A stretch of 64,000 bases of DNA from Sphingomonas hankookensis (GCF_028551275.1 NZ_CP117028.1:1-64000); one strand, 5' to 3'. Shown: positions 16,309-25,753, counted from the stretch's first letter. Made by a program: numbers and translations. Notes: generated by a model from the letters alone, not told the origin.

Positions 16309-17024
16309 GCCGGGCGCACCGCCGGCACGAAGCGATAGCCCGCGCCGCGCACCGTTTCGATCAGCGGGGTCGCGTCCCCTTCCGCCAGCTTGCGCCGCAG
16401 CCGGCTGACCGCGATGTCGATCGCGCGGTCATAGCTGGCGGCATCGATCCCGCGCGCGGCGTCGAGCAGCGCGTCGCGGCTGAGCACGCGGCCCGCCCGC
16501 CGGACGAAGGCGGCGAGCAGCGCATGTTCGCCTTCGCTCAGCAGCAGCGGCCGCCCCTGCGGATCGCGTAAGCGCCGTTCGGCCGGGCTGAACCACCATC
16601 CGGCAAAGACCACCGCATCGTCGCCGGCCGCCACCGGTTCGACCGCGCGCGGCCGGCGCAGCAGCGCGCGGACGCGGGCGAGCAGCTCGCGCGGTTCGAA
16701 CGGCTTGGCCAGATAATCCCATGCCCCGACCTCCAGCCCGACGATCCGGTCGGTCACCCCGTCCAGCGCGCTCAGCATCAGGATCGGCACCCCCAGCGGC
16801 GCGAGGCGGCGGCACAGCGACAGCCCGTCCTCGCCCGGCATCATCACGTCGATGACCAGCAGGTCCGCCGGCGCCTCCATCCACAACCGGTCGCATGCCG
16901 CCGCGCCGGGCGCGGTGCGCACCGCATAGCCATGCCCGCCCAGATATTCGGCCAGCGCGTCGCGGATGCTGGTGTCGTCGTCGACGACGATTATGCGGTC
17001 GGCGGGGGGAGCATCGGTCGGCAT
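16305..17024 (-). CDS. OmpR-family response regulator
   Basis: This 239-residue regulator has a receiver domain with acidic DDD, phospho-acceptor Asp in LLVIDVMMPGEDG and lysine in YLAKPFEP, followed by an OmpR/PhoB winged helix (LLLSEGEHALLAAFVRRAGRVLSRDALL ... DIAVSRLRRKL ... GAGYRFVP). I chose ATG 17024 because GGGCGGGGG precedes it at good spacing. It forms a coupled pair with the downstream kinase. A 14-base palindrome about 75 bases upstream could be its binding site. Confidence 0.9.
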   Translation of the reverse strand: MPTDAPPADRIIVVDDDTSIRDALAEYLGGHGYAVRTAPGAAACDRLWMEAPADLLVIDVMMPGEDGLSLCRRLAPLGVPILMLSALDGVTDRIVGLEVGAWDYLAKPFEPRELLARVRALLRRPRAVEPVAAGDDAVVFAGWWFSPAERRLRDPQGRPLLLSEGEHALLAAFVRRAGRVLSRDALLDAARGIDAASYDRAIDIAVSRLRRKLAEGDATPLIETVRGAGYRFVPAVRPA

Positions 17025-17096
17025 CCCCCGCCCGATAGCATGGCTTTGTAGCATCTGCGTATCGCCCGGCGACACGAACGCGCCATCGTGACGCTA

Positions 17097-17110
17097 CAAC
17101 CACGTGGTTG
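17097..17110. promoter_or_regulatory. CAACCACGTGGTTG palindrome
   Basis: This perfect 14-base palindrome lies in the 115-base divergent gap between the response regulator and the small secreted protein gene, about 30 bases before the latter. Dyads like this often bind dimeric regulators. Which protein binds is unknown. Confidence 0.4.
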
Positions 17111-17139
17111 GATGGCGGCTCTTCGCCACGGGAGTTCGC

Positions 17140-17499
17140 ATGTTCACCATCCTCGTCATCGTCCTCGCCCTTGCCAGTCCCGATGCGCCCTGTGCTGCGC
17201 CGGGCAGCGCCGATCGCGTCGCGGGCCAATGGACCGGCAATTTCGCCGGGGCCGACTGGACGTTCGACCTGTCGCGCGACGGCAAGGGATGGAGCGGGCG
17301 CTATCGCACCACCAAGGCGCCGACCTGGAAGCCGCTGGAGGAAGTCACGGTGACGCAGGGTTGCGCGACGTTCGGCATCGAATCGAAACCGCGCGTGACC
17401 TTTGCGCTGGCGCTGGCGCCGGAGGGGACGGCCATGGCGGGTAACGTGATCATCGCCGGCCTCGCCACCCTGCCGTTCAACGCGCGGCGGGAACCCTGA
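17140..17499 (+). CDS. small secreted protein of unknown function
   Basis: This 119-residue protein has a signal peptide (MFTILVIVLALASPDAPC) and then a compact domain with repeated beta-like stretches (GQWTGNFAGADWTFDLSRDGKGWSGRYR, ATFGIESKPRVTFALALA). I do not recognise the family. GGAG before ATG 17140 supports the start. Its stop overlaps the ATG of the TonB-like gene (TGATG), so the two are coupled and probably act together at the outer membrane. Confidence 0.7.
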   Translation: MFTILVIVLALASPDAPCAAPGSADRVAGQWTGNFAGADWTFDLSRDGKGWSGRYRTTKAPTWKPLEEVTVTQGCATFGIESKPRVTFALALAPEGTAMAGNVIIAGLATLPFNARREP

Positions 17500-19772
17500 T
17501 GGGAGCGGCGCTGCTGATCGCCCTGCTCGCCGGGGGCCAGGCCGCCCCCGCCCCCGCGCCTGCCACCCCGCCGCGCGACGATATCGTGGTGCGGGGCGAA
17601 CGGCCGCGCGGGTCGGTGACCGGCACGATCCCGCCCGAACGCACGCTCTCCGCGCTCGACATCCGGGCCTATGGCGCGAACAATGTGCAGGAGCTGCTGC
17701 AAGCGCTGGGCGCGGCGGTGGCGAGCGGGCGCGGGCGCGGCGATGCGGGGCCGGCGGTGCTGCTCAACGGCCGCCGCGTGTCGAGCGTCAACGAGATCGC
17801 CAACCTGCCGACCGAGGCGATCGAGCGGACCGAAATCCTGCCCGAGGCGGTCGCGCTGGCCTATGGCTTTCCGGCGGACCGCAAGGTGGTGAACATCGTC
17901 ACCCGCGAACGCTATGCCTCCCGGATCGGCCAGCTGACCGGCGGCATGCCGACCGGCGGCGGACAGGCGACCATCGGCGCCACCGCCAATCTCCTGCGGC
18001 TGCGGGGCGACACCCGGACGATGGTGCAGGCGGAGCTTAGCCGGGCGAGCGCGCTGACCGAGGACGAACGCGACATCGTGCAACCGGGCGATCCGGCACT
18101 GGGCAGGGCGCGCACGCTGCTGCCCGAGACCCGCCGCGCGGCACTGGGCGCGACGGTCGCCGGCACGCCGTTCGGCGAGGTAGCGGCAACGCTGGATGCG
18201 CGGGTCGAGACGATGGCGACGCGGGCGCTGGTCGGGCGCGGGGCCGATCGCGTGCTGCGCCGCGACGGCGACACGACCACCGCGCATCTCGGTACGACGC
18301 TGGGCGGACGCGCGGGCAAATGGCTGTGGACCGCGACGGGGACGCTCGACCGGACGCGGAGCGACACGGTGACCGATACCGGCATCGCCGCCGCGCCGCG
18401 CAACGATGCGCGCTTCACCAATATGCTGGCGCAGGCCGACCTGCTGGTTAACGGATCGCCCTTCGCCCTGCCCGCCGGCAATGCCGCGCTCAGCCTGCGC
18501 GGTGGGGTGGCGACGCGCAGCTTCGACAGCCGGTCGCGCTTGGGCGAGAATGTCGCCGCCACGTCGCTGGGGCGCGATGCCGCCAATGTGCAGGCCAGCA
18601 TCGACCTGCCGGTCACGCGCGGCATCGGCCTCGTCTCGCTCAACGCCAATGTCGCCCTAGAGGAGCTGTCCGATGCGGGCGGGCTGCGGACGCTGGGCGG
18701 CGGCGTACAGTGGACGCCGGTCGCGGGGCTGACGCTGCTGGGATCGGCGACCGCCGAACAGTCCGCGCCGAGTGTCGAACAGCTCGGATCGCCGCTGCTG
18801 GTGCTGCCCAATGCGCGGACCTTCGACAGCGGGGCGGGCGAGACGGTCGATGCGACCCGCATCCTTGGCGGCAACCGCGCGCTGCGCCCCGACGACCGGC
18901 GCGTCACCGCGCTGGGGCTGTCGTGGCAGCCCTGGGCGAAGCGGGACCTGACGCTGACCGCCGACTATATCCGCACCCGGATCGACGATCCGATCGCGTC
19001 CTTTCCGCTGCTGACCCCGGCGGTCGAGGCGGCGTTTCCCGACCGGGTGACGCGCGACGCGGCCGGACGGTTGCAGCGGATCGACGCAACGCCGGTCAAT
19101 TTCGCGCGCAGCCGGCAGCAGGAGTTGCGCTGGGGCCTGCGCTATGTCCGGCCGCTGGGGCCGCTGCCGCCCGGAATCGAGCCGGCGCGGGTGCGCAGCT
19201 TCTCCAGCGAGGCGGAGGTCCGCCGCCGCCTGCCGTCCGGCGCGCGCGTCCAGATGGTCGAGGCGGGCAGCCCGCAGGCGCGGCGGTTCGAGAATCTGAC
19301 GAGCCGGCTGATCTTCAGCATCGACCATGTGTGGCGGTTGCAGGACCGCCTGACGCTCACCGATGGCGGGCCGGTGCTCGACCTGCTGGACGGCGGTGCG
19401 CTCGACCTGCGCGGCGGACGCGCGCGGCACAGCGTCGAGGCGCAGGCCGGGGCGTTCAAGCGGGGGCTGGGCGCGCGCATCACCGCGCGGTGGCAGGCGG
19501 GCACGACGCTGCGCGGGCCGGGCGGCGACCTCAATTATGGCGATCTGGCGACGGTCGACCTGAACCTGTTCGCCAACCTCGCCGAGCAGATGGGCGGGAC
19601 CAAGGCACCGGGCTGGGCGAAGGGCGCGCGGCTGTCGCTCGGCATCGTCAACCTGTTCGATACCCGGCAGGCGGTGCGCGACGCGACCGGCGCGACGCCG
19701 ATCGCGTTCCAGCAGGCCTATCTCAACCCGCTGGGACGCACGATCGCACTGTCGCTGCGCAAGCTATTTTGA
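17499..19772 (+). CDS. TonB-dependent receptor-like outer membrane protein
   Basis: This 757-residue protein has a short signal peptide (MGAALLIALLAGGQAAPA), a sphingomonad-style TonB region (DDIVVRGERPRG), a plug-like domain (VQELLQALGAAV ... AVLLNGRRVSSVNEIANLPTEAIERTEIL) and a predicted beta-barrel ending in LRKLF. The plug is short, and the protein is smaller than the two other TonB receptors in the window. It is translationally coupled to the preceding secreted protein and lies opposite a two-component system. The substrate is unknown. Confidence 0.75.
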   Translation: MGAALLIALLAGGQAAPAPAPATPPRDDIVVRGERPRGSVTGTIPPERTLSALDIRAYGANNVQELLQALGAAVASGRGRGDAGPAVLLNGRRVSSVNEIANLPTEAIERTEILPEAVALAYGFPADRKVVNIVTRERYASRIGQLTGGMPTGGGQATIGATANLLRLRGDTRTMVQAELSRASALTEDERDIVQPGDPALGRARTLLPETRRAALGATVAGTPFGEVAATLDARVETMATRALVGRGADRVLRRDGDTTTAHLGTTLGGRAGKWLWTATGTLDRTRSDTVTDTGIAAAPRNDARFTNMLAQADLLVNGSPFALPAGNAALSLRGGVATRSFDSRSRLGENVAATSLGRDAANVQASIDLPVTRGIGLVSLNANVALEELSDAGGLRTLGGGVQWTPVAGLTLLGSATAEQSAPSVEQLGSPLLVLPNARTFDSGAGETVDATRILGGNRALRPDDRRVTALGLSWQPWAKRDLTLTADYIRTRIDDPIASFPLLTPAVEAAFPDRVTRDAAGRLQRIDATPVNFARSRQQELRWGLRYVRPLGPLPPGIEPARVRSFSSEAEVRRRLPSGARVQMVEAGSPQARRFENLTSRLIFSIDHVWRLQDRLTLTDGGPVLDLLDGGALDLRGGRARHSVEAQAGAFKRGLGARITARWQAGTTLRGPGGDLNYGDLATVDLNLFANLAEQMGGTKAPGWAKGARLSLGIVNLFDTRQAVRDATGATPIAFQQAYLNPLGRTIALSLRKLF

Positions 19773-19787
19773 AGACAGTATTTTCAT

Positions 19788-19876
19788 CGTCACCCCGGAC
19801 TTGATCCGGGGCCCGCTGTCTCGGCACGGTCGCAGAAGAAGCGGGATCCCGGGTCAAGCCCGGGATGACGAAGCAG
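19788..19876. repeat. REP-like inverted pair, family A
   Basis: Two family-A hairpins face each other: CACCCCGGACTTGATCCGGGG and the inverse CCCGGGTCAAGCCCGGGATG. They fill the convergent gap between the TonB-like gene and the TerC gene. Confidence 0.75.
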
Positions 19877-19880
19877 TATC

Positions 19881-20537
19881 TCAGCCGAACAGCGTCAGGA
19901 TGCCGCGCGACGGATCGACCAGCCCTTCGTAGATCATCTTGCACGCGACCCAGACGATGACGACAAGGCCGATATAGGCGACCCAGCGATAACGCTCGAT
20001 CACGCGGGCCAGCACGTTGGCGGCGACGCCCATCAGCGCGACCGACAGGATCAGGCCGATGGCGAGGATGCCCGGATGGTCGCGCGCCGCACCCGCCACG
20101 GCGAGGACGTTGTCGAGGCTCATCGACACGTCGGCGATCGCGACGGCCCAGGCGGCGCTGGCGAAGCTGCGCGGGGCGGCGGCCTTCAGCGCCGTCTCCT
20201 CGGTCGTGTCGTGGCCGTCGTCCTTCAGCTCGCGCCACATCTTCCACGCGACCCACACCAGCAGCAGCCCGCCGGCAAAGACGAGGCCGGTCACCTGCAA
20301 CAGCTGGGTCACGACCAGCGCGAAGGCGACGCGCAGGACCAGCGCCGCGCCGACGCCGATCAGGATCACCTTGCGCCGCATCGCCGGCGGCAGCCCGGCG
20401 GCCAGCGCACCGACGACGATAGCATTGTCGGCGGCCAGCATCACGTCGATCAGCACGACCTGCCCGAAGGCGGCCAGCGCCGAGGGGCTGCCTATATTGG
20501 CGAAATCGGCGACGATATGGTTCCAGAGCTCGTTCAT
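19881..20537 (-). CDS. TerC-family (YjbE-like) integral membrane protein
   Basis: This 218-residue inner membrane protein has about seven hydrophobic helices and the two family motifs with charged residues inside the membrane: DVMLAADNAIVVGALA and IADVSMSLDNVLAVAG. TerC/YjbE proteins are linked to manganese or other metal export and metal loading of secreted proteins. It is a single gene between two convergent or divergent neighbours. I looked for a manganese riboswitch in the 5' gap and saw no convincing match. Confidence 0.88.
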   Translation of the reverse strand: MNELWNHIVADFANIGSPSALAAFGQVVLIDVMLAADNAIVVGALAAGLPPAMRRKVILIGVGAALVLRVAFALVVTQLLQVTGLVFAGGLLLVWVAWKMWRELKDDGHDTTEETALKAAAPRSFASAAWAVAIADVSMSLDNVLAVAGAARDHPGILAIGLILSVALMGVAANVLARVIERYRWVAYIGLVVIVWVACKMIYEGLVDPSRGILTLFG

Positions 20538-20669
20538 GGGGGCAGCCTATAGCGGGAAAGCGTCGCGGGACCAGAGGCATGCCCGGACGCAGCGGACCGA
20601 CATCCCGAACCGGCGGCGGCGGGGGATGTTCCGTATGTCGCGTCGGCAGGGAACGTGGCAGGATGCGGC

Positions 20670-21368
20670 ATGCTCCGCCTTGTCCCGCTCGTCGCCCTGT
20701 TCCTCGTCACCGCCGCTCCCGCGCAGGAGACGCTAAGGTACGACGTCGCCGAACGTACGCGGGCGCTGGCGTTCGATCCGGGACGGTTCTTCCCCGAACG
20801 GCCGCGACCGGCCATCGCGATCCGCTATCTGGGCGATGACGTTGATATGCCGGTCTACACCATCGCCATCCGCAAAGGCTGCGTCGACACCGACCAGGAC
20901 GACAGCGAAGCCAGCCTGAACTGTGGCCAGCGGCTGATCGCGCGGATGCTCCGCGCCCCCTTCCCCGGCACGCCGGACCGCCCGCGCCAGCGCGGCTATC
21001 GGCTGATCGGTACGCTGGCACAGGCGAGGCCCGACAGCGACGACGCGCTGCGACGCGGCCTCGATGGCGCCGGGCTGGAATGGGTCGAGGCCGATGTGCG
21101 GCAATGTCCGAAGGCGATGGCGCAGCTGGCGCGCCTTCCCGAGCTGCGCTTTGCCGCGGGTGTCGATTTCGACCGGCGTCTGTCGGAAATCGTGCTCCAC
21201 GCAGACACGATCCGGTTCGATCTCGAAGAGTTCAACCTGCGCGTCAGCTATGATGGCTGGCTCAAGCCCGGCACCGCCGGGGCATGGGCCAGCGACTTTG
21301 CGAAGGCGCTGGAAGGGTGCTGGAAACCGGCGACCGCGCCCGTGCCGTGGCGGGTGGTGGTGAAGTAG
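20670..21368 (+). CDS. secreted protein of unknown function
   Basis: This 232-residue protein has a signal peptide (MLRLVPLVALFLVTAAPAQ). The mature part has three cysteines (KGCVDTDQ, LNCGQR, RQCPKA) plus one near the C-terminus (GCWKP), which could form disulfides. No catalytic motif is recognisable. AGGA before ATG 20670 and the signal peptide support this start over the upstream in-frame ATG at 20655. Confidence 0.65.
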   Translation: MLRLVPLVALFLVTAAPAQETLRYDVAERTRALAFDPGRFFPERPRPAIAIRYLGDDVDMPVYTIAIRKGCVDTDQDDSEASLNCGQRLIARMLRAPFPGTPDRPRQRGYRLIGTLAQARPDSDDALRRGLDGAGLEWVEADVRQCPKAMAQLARLPELRFAAGVDFDRRLSEIVLHADTIRFDLEEFNLRVSYDGWLKPGTAGAWASDFAKALEGCWKPATAPVPWRVVVK

Positions 21369-21385
21369 AGCGCGCTCCTTTCCGT

Positions 21386-21520
21386 ACCCCCGCGCAGGCG
21401 GGGGTCCAGAGCCAAACAGGATAGCGGCCGGCGAGTAACCCTGGACCCCCGCCTGCGCGGGGGTACGCAGAAGGGAGGAAAGAAGCGGGACCCCGGATCA
21501 AGCCCGGGGTGACGTTGCGT
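21386..21520. repeat. family B inverted pair followed by a family A half
   Basis: At 21386-21467, TACCCCCGCGCAGGCGGGGG and its inverse CCCCCGCCTGCGCGGGGGTA flank a short spacer. At 21481-21518 a family-A half (GACCCCGGATCAAGCCCGG) follows. Together they fill the gap between the secreted protein and the M28 peptidase, which are convergent. Confidence 0.75.
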
Positions 21521-21531
21521 TCGGGGGTGCG

Positions 21532-23169
21532 TTACTTCCCCCGCGCCGCCGTCGTCCGGTCGCGGGCCGCGCGGAATTCGCTGTCGCTCGACCAGTTCGG
21601 CCAGTCGCGCCCGTCCGCCAGGCGGCGGCCGAGCGTGTAGAGGATCGTCAGGTCGCTCTGCACGCTGCCGGTATCCCAGTTGGGATCATATTCGTCGGCC
21701 GGCTGATGATATTTGTCGCGGGTATAGGCATCGGCCAGTTCCTTCGCGCGCGCCGTGCCGCCGACCACCAGGTCGCGCCCGCCGCTATAGGACAGTGCCG
21801 GCACGCCGCGCTTGGCGAAGGGGAAATGGTCGGAGCGGTAGAAGCTGCCCGCCTCCGGCTTGGGATCGGGCGAATAGCGGCGGCCCTGCGTGCCCGCCAC
21901 TTCGGTCAGCATGGTCAGCAGGTCGAGCTTCGCCGACCCCGAAATGCTGAAATCGCGCGAGGCGGACGGTGCGAACGGTCCGTCCATGTTGATGACCCCG
22001 GCGGTCGTCGCCAGCGGACGCAGCGGGTTGGCGGCATAATATTCGGTGCCGAGCAGCCCCTTTTCCTCCGCCGTCACGGCCAGGAACAGGACCGAACGAT
22101 CCGGCTTCGGCCCCGCGCCATAGGCACGCGCCAGTTCGAGCATCGCGGCGATGCCCGACGCGTTGTCGAGCGCGCCGTTATAGATGCGGTCGCCCTTCGC
22201 ATCGGGCTGTCCGATGCCGAGATGGTCCCAATGCGCCGAATAGACCACCGTCTCTTGCGGATGCGTCGTGCCGGGCAGTACGCCCGCGACATTGTACGAG
22301 GTGATGACCTCCGGCTTCACGCTATAGCGCGCGTCGAGTGTGGCTTTCAGCGGCACGGGCCGGAAATCCGCCTTGCGCGCCGCCGCCTTGGCCGCTTCGA
22401 AATCCAGCCCCGACTGTTTGAACAGCTGCACGGCGAGATCGCGCTGGATCCAGCCCTCCATCGGCACGTGCGACGCCTTGGGGTCTTTCCGCACGATGTC
22501 GAACATCGTGTTGGTGTTCGAATTCTTGACCGTCGCCCAGCCATAGGAGGCCGGCGCGCTTTCATGGACGATCAGGATGCCCGCCGCGCCCTGCCGCGCG
22601 GCTTCCTCATACTTGTAGGTCCAGCGGCCATAATAGGTCATCGCCTTGCCGCCGAAATCGCCCTCGCCGCCTTCGAAATCGGGGTCGTTGATCAGCACGA
22701 CCATGATCTTGCCCTTCAGGTCGACGCCCTTGAAGTCGTCCCAGTTCCGCTCGGGCGCCTTCACGCCGTACCCGACGAAGACGAGCGGCGCATGGGCGAT
22801 GGCGACCGATGGCTGGCCGGTCAGCGCGGCGCGCACCGCGATCTCGTTGCCCTGGCTCAGCGTCCGCTTCGTGCCTGCCGACGTGATCGACAGCAGCGGC
22901 GTGCCGACGATATCGGATTTGAGCAGCGGCACGTCCTGATACCAGCTGCCCTTGTCGCCGGCGGGTTGCAGCCCGGCGGCCTTCATCTGTTCGGCGATAT
23001 AGGCGATGACCTTCGCCTCGGCCGGGGTCGCCGGTCCGCGCCCCTCGAACGCATCGCTGGAGAGCGTCTGGATATCGCGCGAGATGCGCTTCGTGTCGAA
23101 GATCGGCGCGGTCTGCGCATGGGCGGCGGTGGACAGCAACAAGGCAGGCAGGATCAGACGCTTGAGCAC
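21532..23169 (-). CDS. secreted M28-family zinc aminopeptidase with PA domain
   Basis: This 545-residue exported enzyme has a signal peptide (MLKRLILPALLLSTAAHAQ), a PA insert (about residues 130-260, VFVGYGVKAP ... AAGILIVHE) and an M28 catalytic domain. Zinc ligands and catalytic residues are visible: SAHWDHLG, GALDNASGIA, TAEEKGLLG, INMDGP and the late histidine in DKYHQPADEY. It should remove N-terminal residues from peptides outside the cytoplasm. It stands alone between repeat-filled gaps. Confidence 0.88.
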   Translation of the reverse strand: MLKRLILPALLLSTAAHAQTAPIFDTKRISRDIQTLSSDAFEGRGPATPAEAKVIAYIAEQMKAAGLQPAGDKGSWYQDVPLLKSDIVGTPLLSITSAGTKRTLSQGNEIAVRAALTGQPSVAIAHAPLVFVGYGVKAPERNWDDFKGVDLKGKIMVVLINDPDFEGGEGDFGGKAMTYYGRWTYKYEEAARQGAAGILIVHESAPASYGWATVKNSNTNTMFDIVRKDPKASHVPMEGWIQRDLAVQLFKQSGLDFEAAKAAARKADFRPVPLKATLDARYSVKPEVITSYNVAGVLPGTTHPQETVVYSAHWDHLGIGQPDAKGDRIYNGALDNASGIAAMLELARAYGAGPKPDRSVLFLAVTAEEKGLLGTEYYAANPLRPLATTAGVINMDGPFAPSASRDFSISGSAKLDLLTMLTEVAGTQGRRYSPDPKPEAGSFYRSDHFPFAKRGVPALSYSGGRDLVVGGTARAKELADAYTRDKYHQPADEYDPNWDTGSVQSDLTILYTLGRRLADGRDWPNWSSDSEFRAARDRTTAARGK

Positions 23170-23253
23170 AGGCGAACTCCGGAACGGATGGATGGGGGGA
23201 GTGTGGCGCAGCGGTGGGACCGCGGCAATGGGTGGGGTGCTACACCGCCATCT

Positions 23254-23340
23254 TCGTCACCCCGGGCTTGACCCGGGGTCCCGCTTCTTCTGCTACCGTG
23301 GACAAGAAAGCGGGACCCCGGATCAAGTCCGGGGTGACGG
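23254..23340. repeat. REP-like inverted pair, family A
   Basis: CACCCCGGGCTTGACCCGGGG and its inverse GACCCCGGATCAAGTCCGG flank CCCGCTTCTTCT-type arms. They lie in the gap downstream of the ABC permease and upstream of the M28 gene. Confidence 0.8.
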
Positions 23341-23348
23341 TTCAAGGC

Positions 23349-24836
23349 TTAGGCCGCCCGCCGCATCAGCCCCAGCAGCGCGCCAAAATTCGGCCGCCCG
23401 CCGCTCGCCAGCAGGCTCGCGCGGAAGATGCGGCCCAGCAGCACCACCTCCACCACGATGAACGCCGCGGTCAGCGCGCCGGTCGCCCAGATCTGCCACA
23501 ACGGCATGCCGCTGCCGAGCCGCGCCAGCACCGCGAACGGCGTCCAGATCGGGATCCACGTCAGCAGCTCGACCAGCGGCCCGCTCGCCCCGCGCAGCAC
23601 CGCCTGCACCAGCAGCGTGACCGGGATCATGACGACCAGCAGCACCGGCGTCAGATAGCCCTGCGCATCGCGCATCGAATCCGACACCGCCCCGATCACC
23701 AGGAAGATCATCGCGACGATCAGATATCCCGCGACGAAGAAATACAGGATCGTCGCGATCGCCCCGAACGACGATACTGGTTCGAGCGCCGGGCGGATCA
23801 TCTCGGCAATCGCGCCGTGCGTGGCGAAGGCGGCGACGATCCCGCACACCGCCCAGGTCGCGACCATCGACAGCCCGATGCCGACCGTGCCGATCAGCTT
23901 GCCGTACATCAGCTCGTTCGGGCTAACGCAGGCCAGCACCGTCTCGATCAGCTTGTTGCTGCGTTCCTCGACCGACCCCTGCAACATCCAGCTGCCCGAG
24001 AGCACCAGCGACATCAGCAGGATATAGGCGCAGGCGAGCGGCAGGATCGATCGGATCAGCACCCGTTCGCGCCCGCTGCCGCGCGGCGGCACGACGACCG
24101 CGATATTGGGCGCGATCTGGGTCGAGGCAGCGGCGACCGGCGCGGCGACGCCATTGGCCTGCAGATAGCGGACCTTCAGCTCCTGCCCCAGCAACGCCTG
24201 CACCATTGTCACGAACGCGCTCGACGGCGCGCCATTGGCCCACAGCCTGACGTCGGGCGAGCGGCCGAAATCGGCGGGGATGTAGATCGCATAGTCGATC
24301 GGCCTGGCCTTGCTGCCCGCCGCCGGGCGCAGCAGCGGTTCGAGCGCCTCGCCGATCCGCTCGGGCGGGGCGGCGGCGACCGATGCGGGTGCGGGCACGA
24401 TGCTGTACGCCGGGTCGGGCGCGTCGAAATCGGGGGCCTTGGGGTCGGTCGCCCTGATCCTGGCCAGCGCCGCCTTCGCTCCCCCCGCGGCGACGAAGCG
24501 GGCAACATCGGCATCGCTGTACCAGCGATCATGCCGCGCCCATGGCGCCGAGGGATCGGCCGCCTCCAGCCTGTTGCTTTCGACGAAGCGCGACAGTTGC
24601 GTCAGCACGCGGCGCTGTTCGTCCAGCTCGATGCGCGATGCGATCGCCTGCGCCGTCGCACCGCCGCTGCGGTCGATCAGCATCACGCGCTGCGTGTCGG
24701 ACTTGTCGAGGAAACGCGACGCGATCGGCCCGATCGCAAAGGCCAGCGGTAGGATCAGCAGCGTGACCCAGAAGCTGCGCGTGGCGGCGATCTGGCGGAA
24801 CTCGCGCCCCGCGACCAGCAGGATATGGTGCATCAT
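23349..24836 (-). CDS. natB: ABC-2 type exporter permease, NatB-like
   Basis: This 495-residue inner membrane permease begins HHILLVAGREFRQIAATRSFWVTLLILPLAFAIG. A first helix is followed by a large extracytoplasmic region and then five or six helices from about residue 305, the NatB/ABC-2 layout. Its ATG overlaps the ATPase stop (ATGA). With the ATPase it forms an exporter annotated in the family as a sodium efflux system; the true cargo is not determined here. Confidence 0.85.
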   Translation of the reverse strand: MMHHILLVAGREFRQIAATRSFWVTLLILPLAFAIGPIASRFLDKSDTQRVMLIDRSGGATAQAIASRIELDEQRRVLTQLSRFVESNRLEAADPSAPWARHDRWYSDADVARFVAAGGAKAALARIRATDPKAPDFDAPDPAYSIVPAPASVAAAPPERIGEALEPLLRPAAGSKARPIDYAIYIPADFGRSPDVRLWANGAPSSAFVTMVQALLGQELKVRYLQANGVAAPVAAASTQIAPNIAVVVPPRGSGRERVLIRSILPLACAYILLMSLVLSGSWMLQGSVEERSNKLIETVLACVSPNELMYGKLIGTVGIGLSMVATWAVCGIVAAFATHGAIAEMIRPALEPVSSFGAIATILYFFVAGYLIVAMIFLVIGAVSDSMRDAQGYLTPVLLVVMIPVTLLVQAVLRGASGPLVELLTWIPIWTPFAVLARLGSGMPLWQIWATGALTAAFIVVEVVLLGRIFRASLLASGGRPNFGALLGLMRRAA

Positions 24837-25753
24837 GCGCGGGCCTCCGCCGAACCTACGATATGGAGAAAGACGTCGTGCAGCCCGGGTCGATGCTGTT
24901 CGAACCGCCGCAGCGGCACGCCCGCCATGGTGCAGTGCTGCAGCAGGTCGGCGGGATCGCGCCCCGGCGCCATCCGCACGTCCCACGCGGTCCAGCCCTC
25001 GCCCACCTCGCCCTTCGCGGTGGCGGACTCGACCCCGTCCAGCCCGGCGGGCGACTGGCGCGCCACCACGTCGAGCCTTGCGGGCAGCGTTGCGCGCGCC
25101 GCCTCCTGCGTACCCTCGAACCGCTTCGCACCCTTGGCCAGCAGCAGCAGCCGGTCGCACAGCCGTTCGGCATGCTGCATGACATGGGTCGAAAACACGA
25201 CCGCCGCCCCGCCCTTCGCCGCGTTCAGGATTTCGTCCTCCAGCAGCCCCTGATTGACCGGGTCGAGGCCCGAAAACGGCTCGTCGAGGATCAGCAGCCG
25301 GGGGGCGTTGATGACCGCGGTCGCCAGCTGCACCTTCTGCGCCATGCCCTTCGACAATTTGTCGACCCCGGTCTTGAGGTTCGCGCCGAGGCCGAAGCGG
25401 TCGAGCAGCTCGCGGCCCTTGGCGCGCGCGTCACCGGCGGTCATCCCCTTCAGCCGCCCGAAATAGACCACCGTCTCCAGCGCGGTCATCGAGCGGTACA
25501 GCCCGCGTTCCTCGGGCAGGAAGCCCAGATGCCGGCTCGATTCCCGCCCCGGCGGCTTGCCCAGCACCTCGATACTGCCCGCATCGGGACGGATGATGTC
25601 GAGCACCATGCGCAGCGACGTCGTCTTGCCCGCCCCGTTCCCGCCGAGAAAGCCGAACACCTCCCCCGGCGCGACGGCGAAGCTCAGATGGTCGACCGCC
25701 GTCATCGCGCCGAACCGTTTCACCACGCCGTCGAGGCGCAGGGCATGTTGCAT
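24833..25753 (-). CDS. natA: ABC exporter ATP-binding protein, NatA-like
   Basis: This 306-residue ATPase shows Walker A GGNGAGKTTS, signature LSKGMAQKVQLATA, Walker B LLILDEPFSGLDP and the switch histidine in VVFSTHVMQH. The C-terminal DUF4162-like extension (about residues 225-300) is typical of NatA/YhaQ-type exporters. I chose ATG 25753 because GGGGGA precedes it. It heads a two-gene operon with the permease. Confidence 0.88.
   Translation of the reverse strand: MQHALRLDGVVKRFGAMTAVDHLSFAVAPGEVFGFLGGNGAGKTTSLRMVLDIIRPDAGSIEVLGKPPGRESSRHLGFLPEERGLYRSMTALETVVYFGRLKGMTAGDARAKGRELLDRFGLGANLKTGVDKLSKGMAQKVQLATAVINAPRLLILDEPFSGLDPVNQGLLEDEILNAAKGGAAVVFSTHVMQHAERLCDRLLLLAKGAKRFEGTQEAARATLPARLDVVARQSPAGLDGVESATAKGEVGEGWTAWDVRMAPGRDPADLLQHCTMAGVPLRRFEQHRPGLHDVFLHIVGSAEARA

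Noticed and set aside
20538..20669. Possible manganese (yybP-ykoY) riboswitch before the TerC gene
   Set aside because: The gap is short and I could not match the conserved loop sequences; no convincing fold.
21386..21467. Possible CRISPR-like array from repeated CCCCCGCGCAGGCGGGGG units
   Set aside because: The units occur as isolated facing pairs in many gaps, without regular spacers or cas genes; they are REP-like palindromes.
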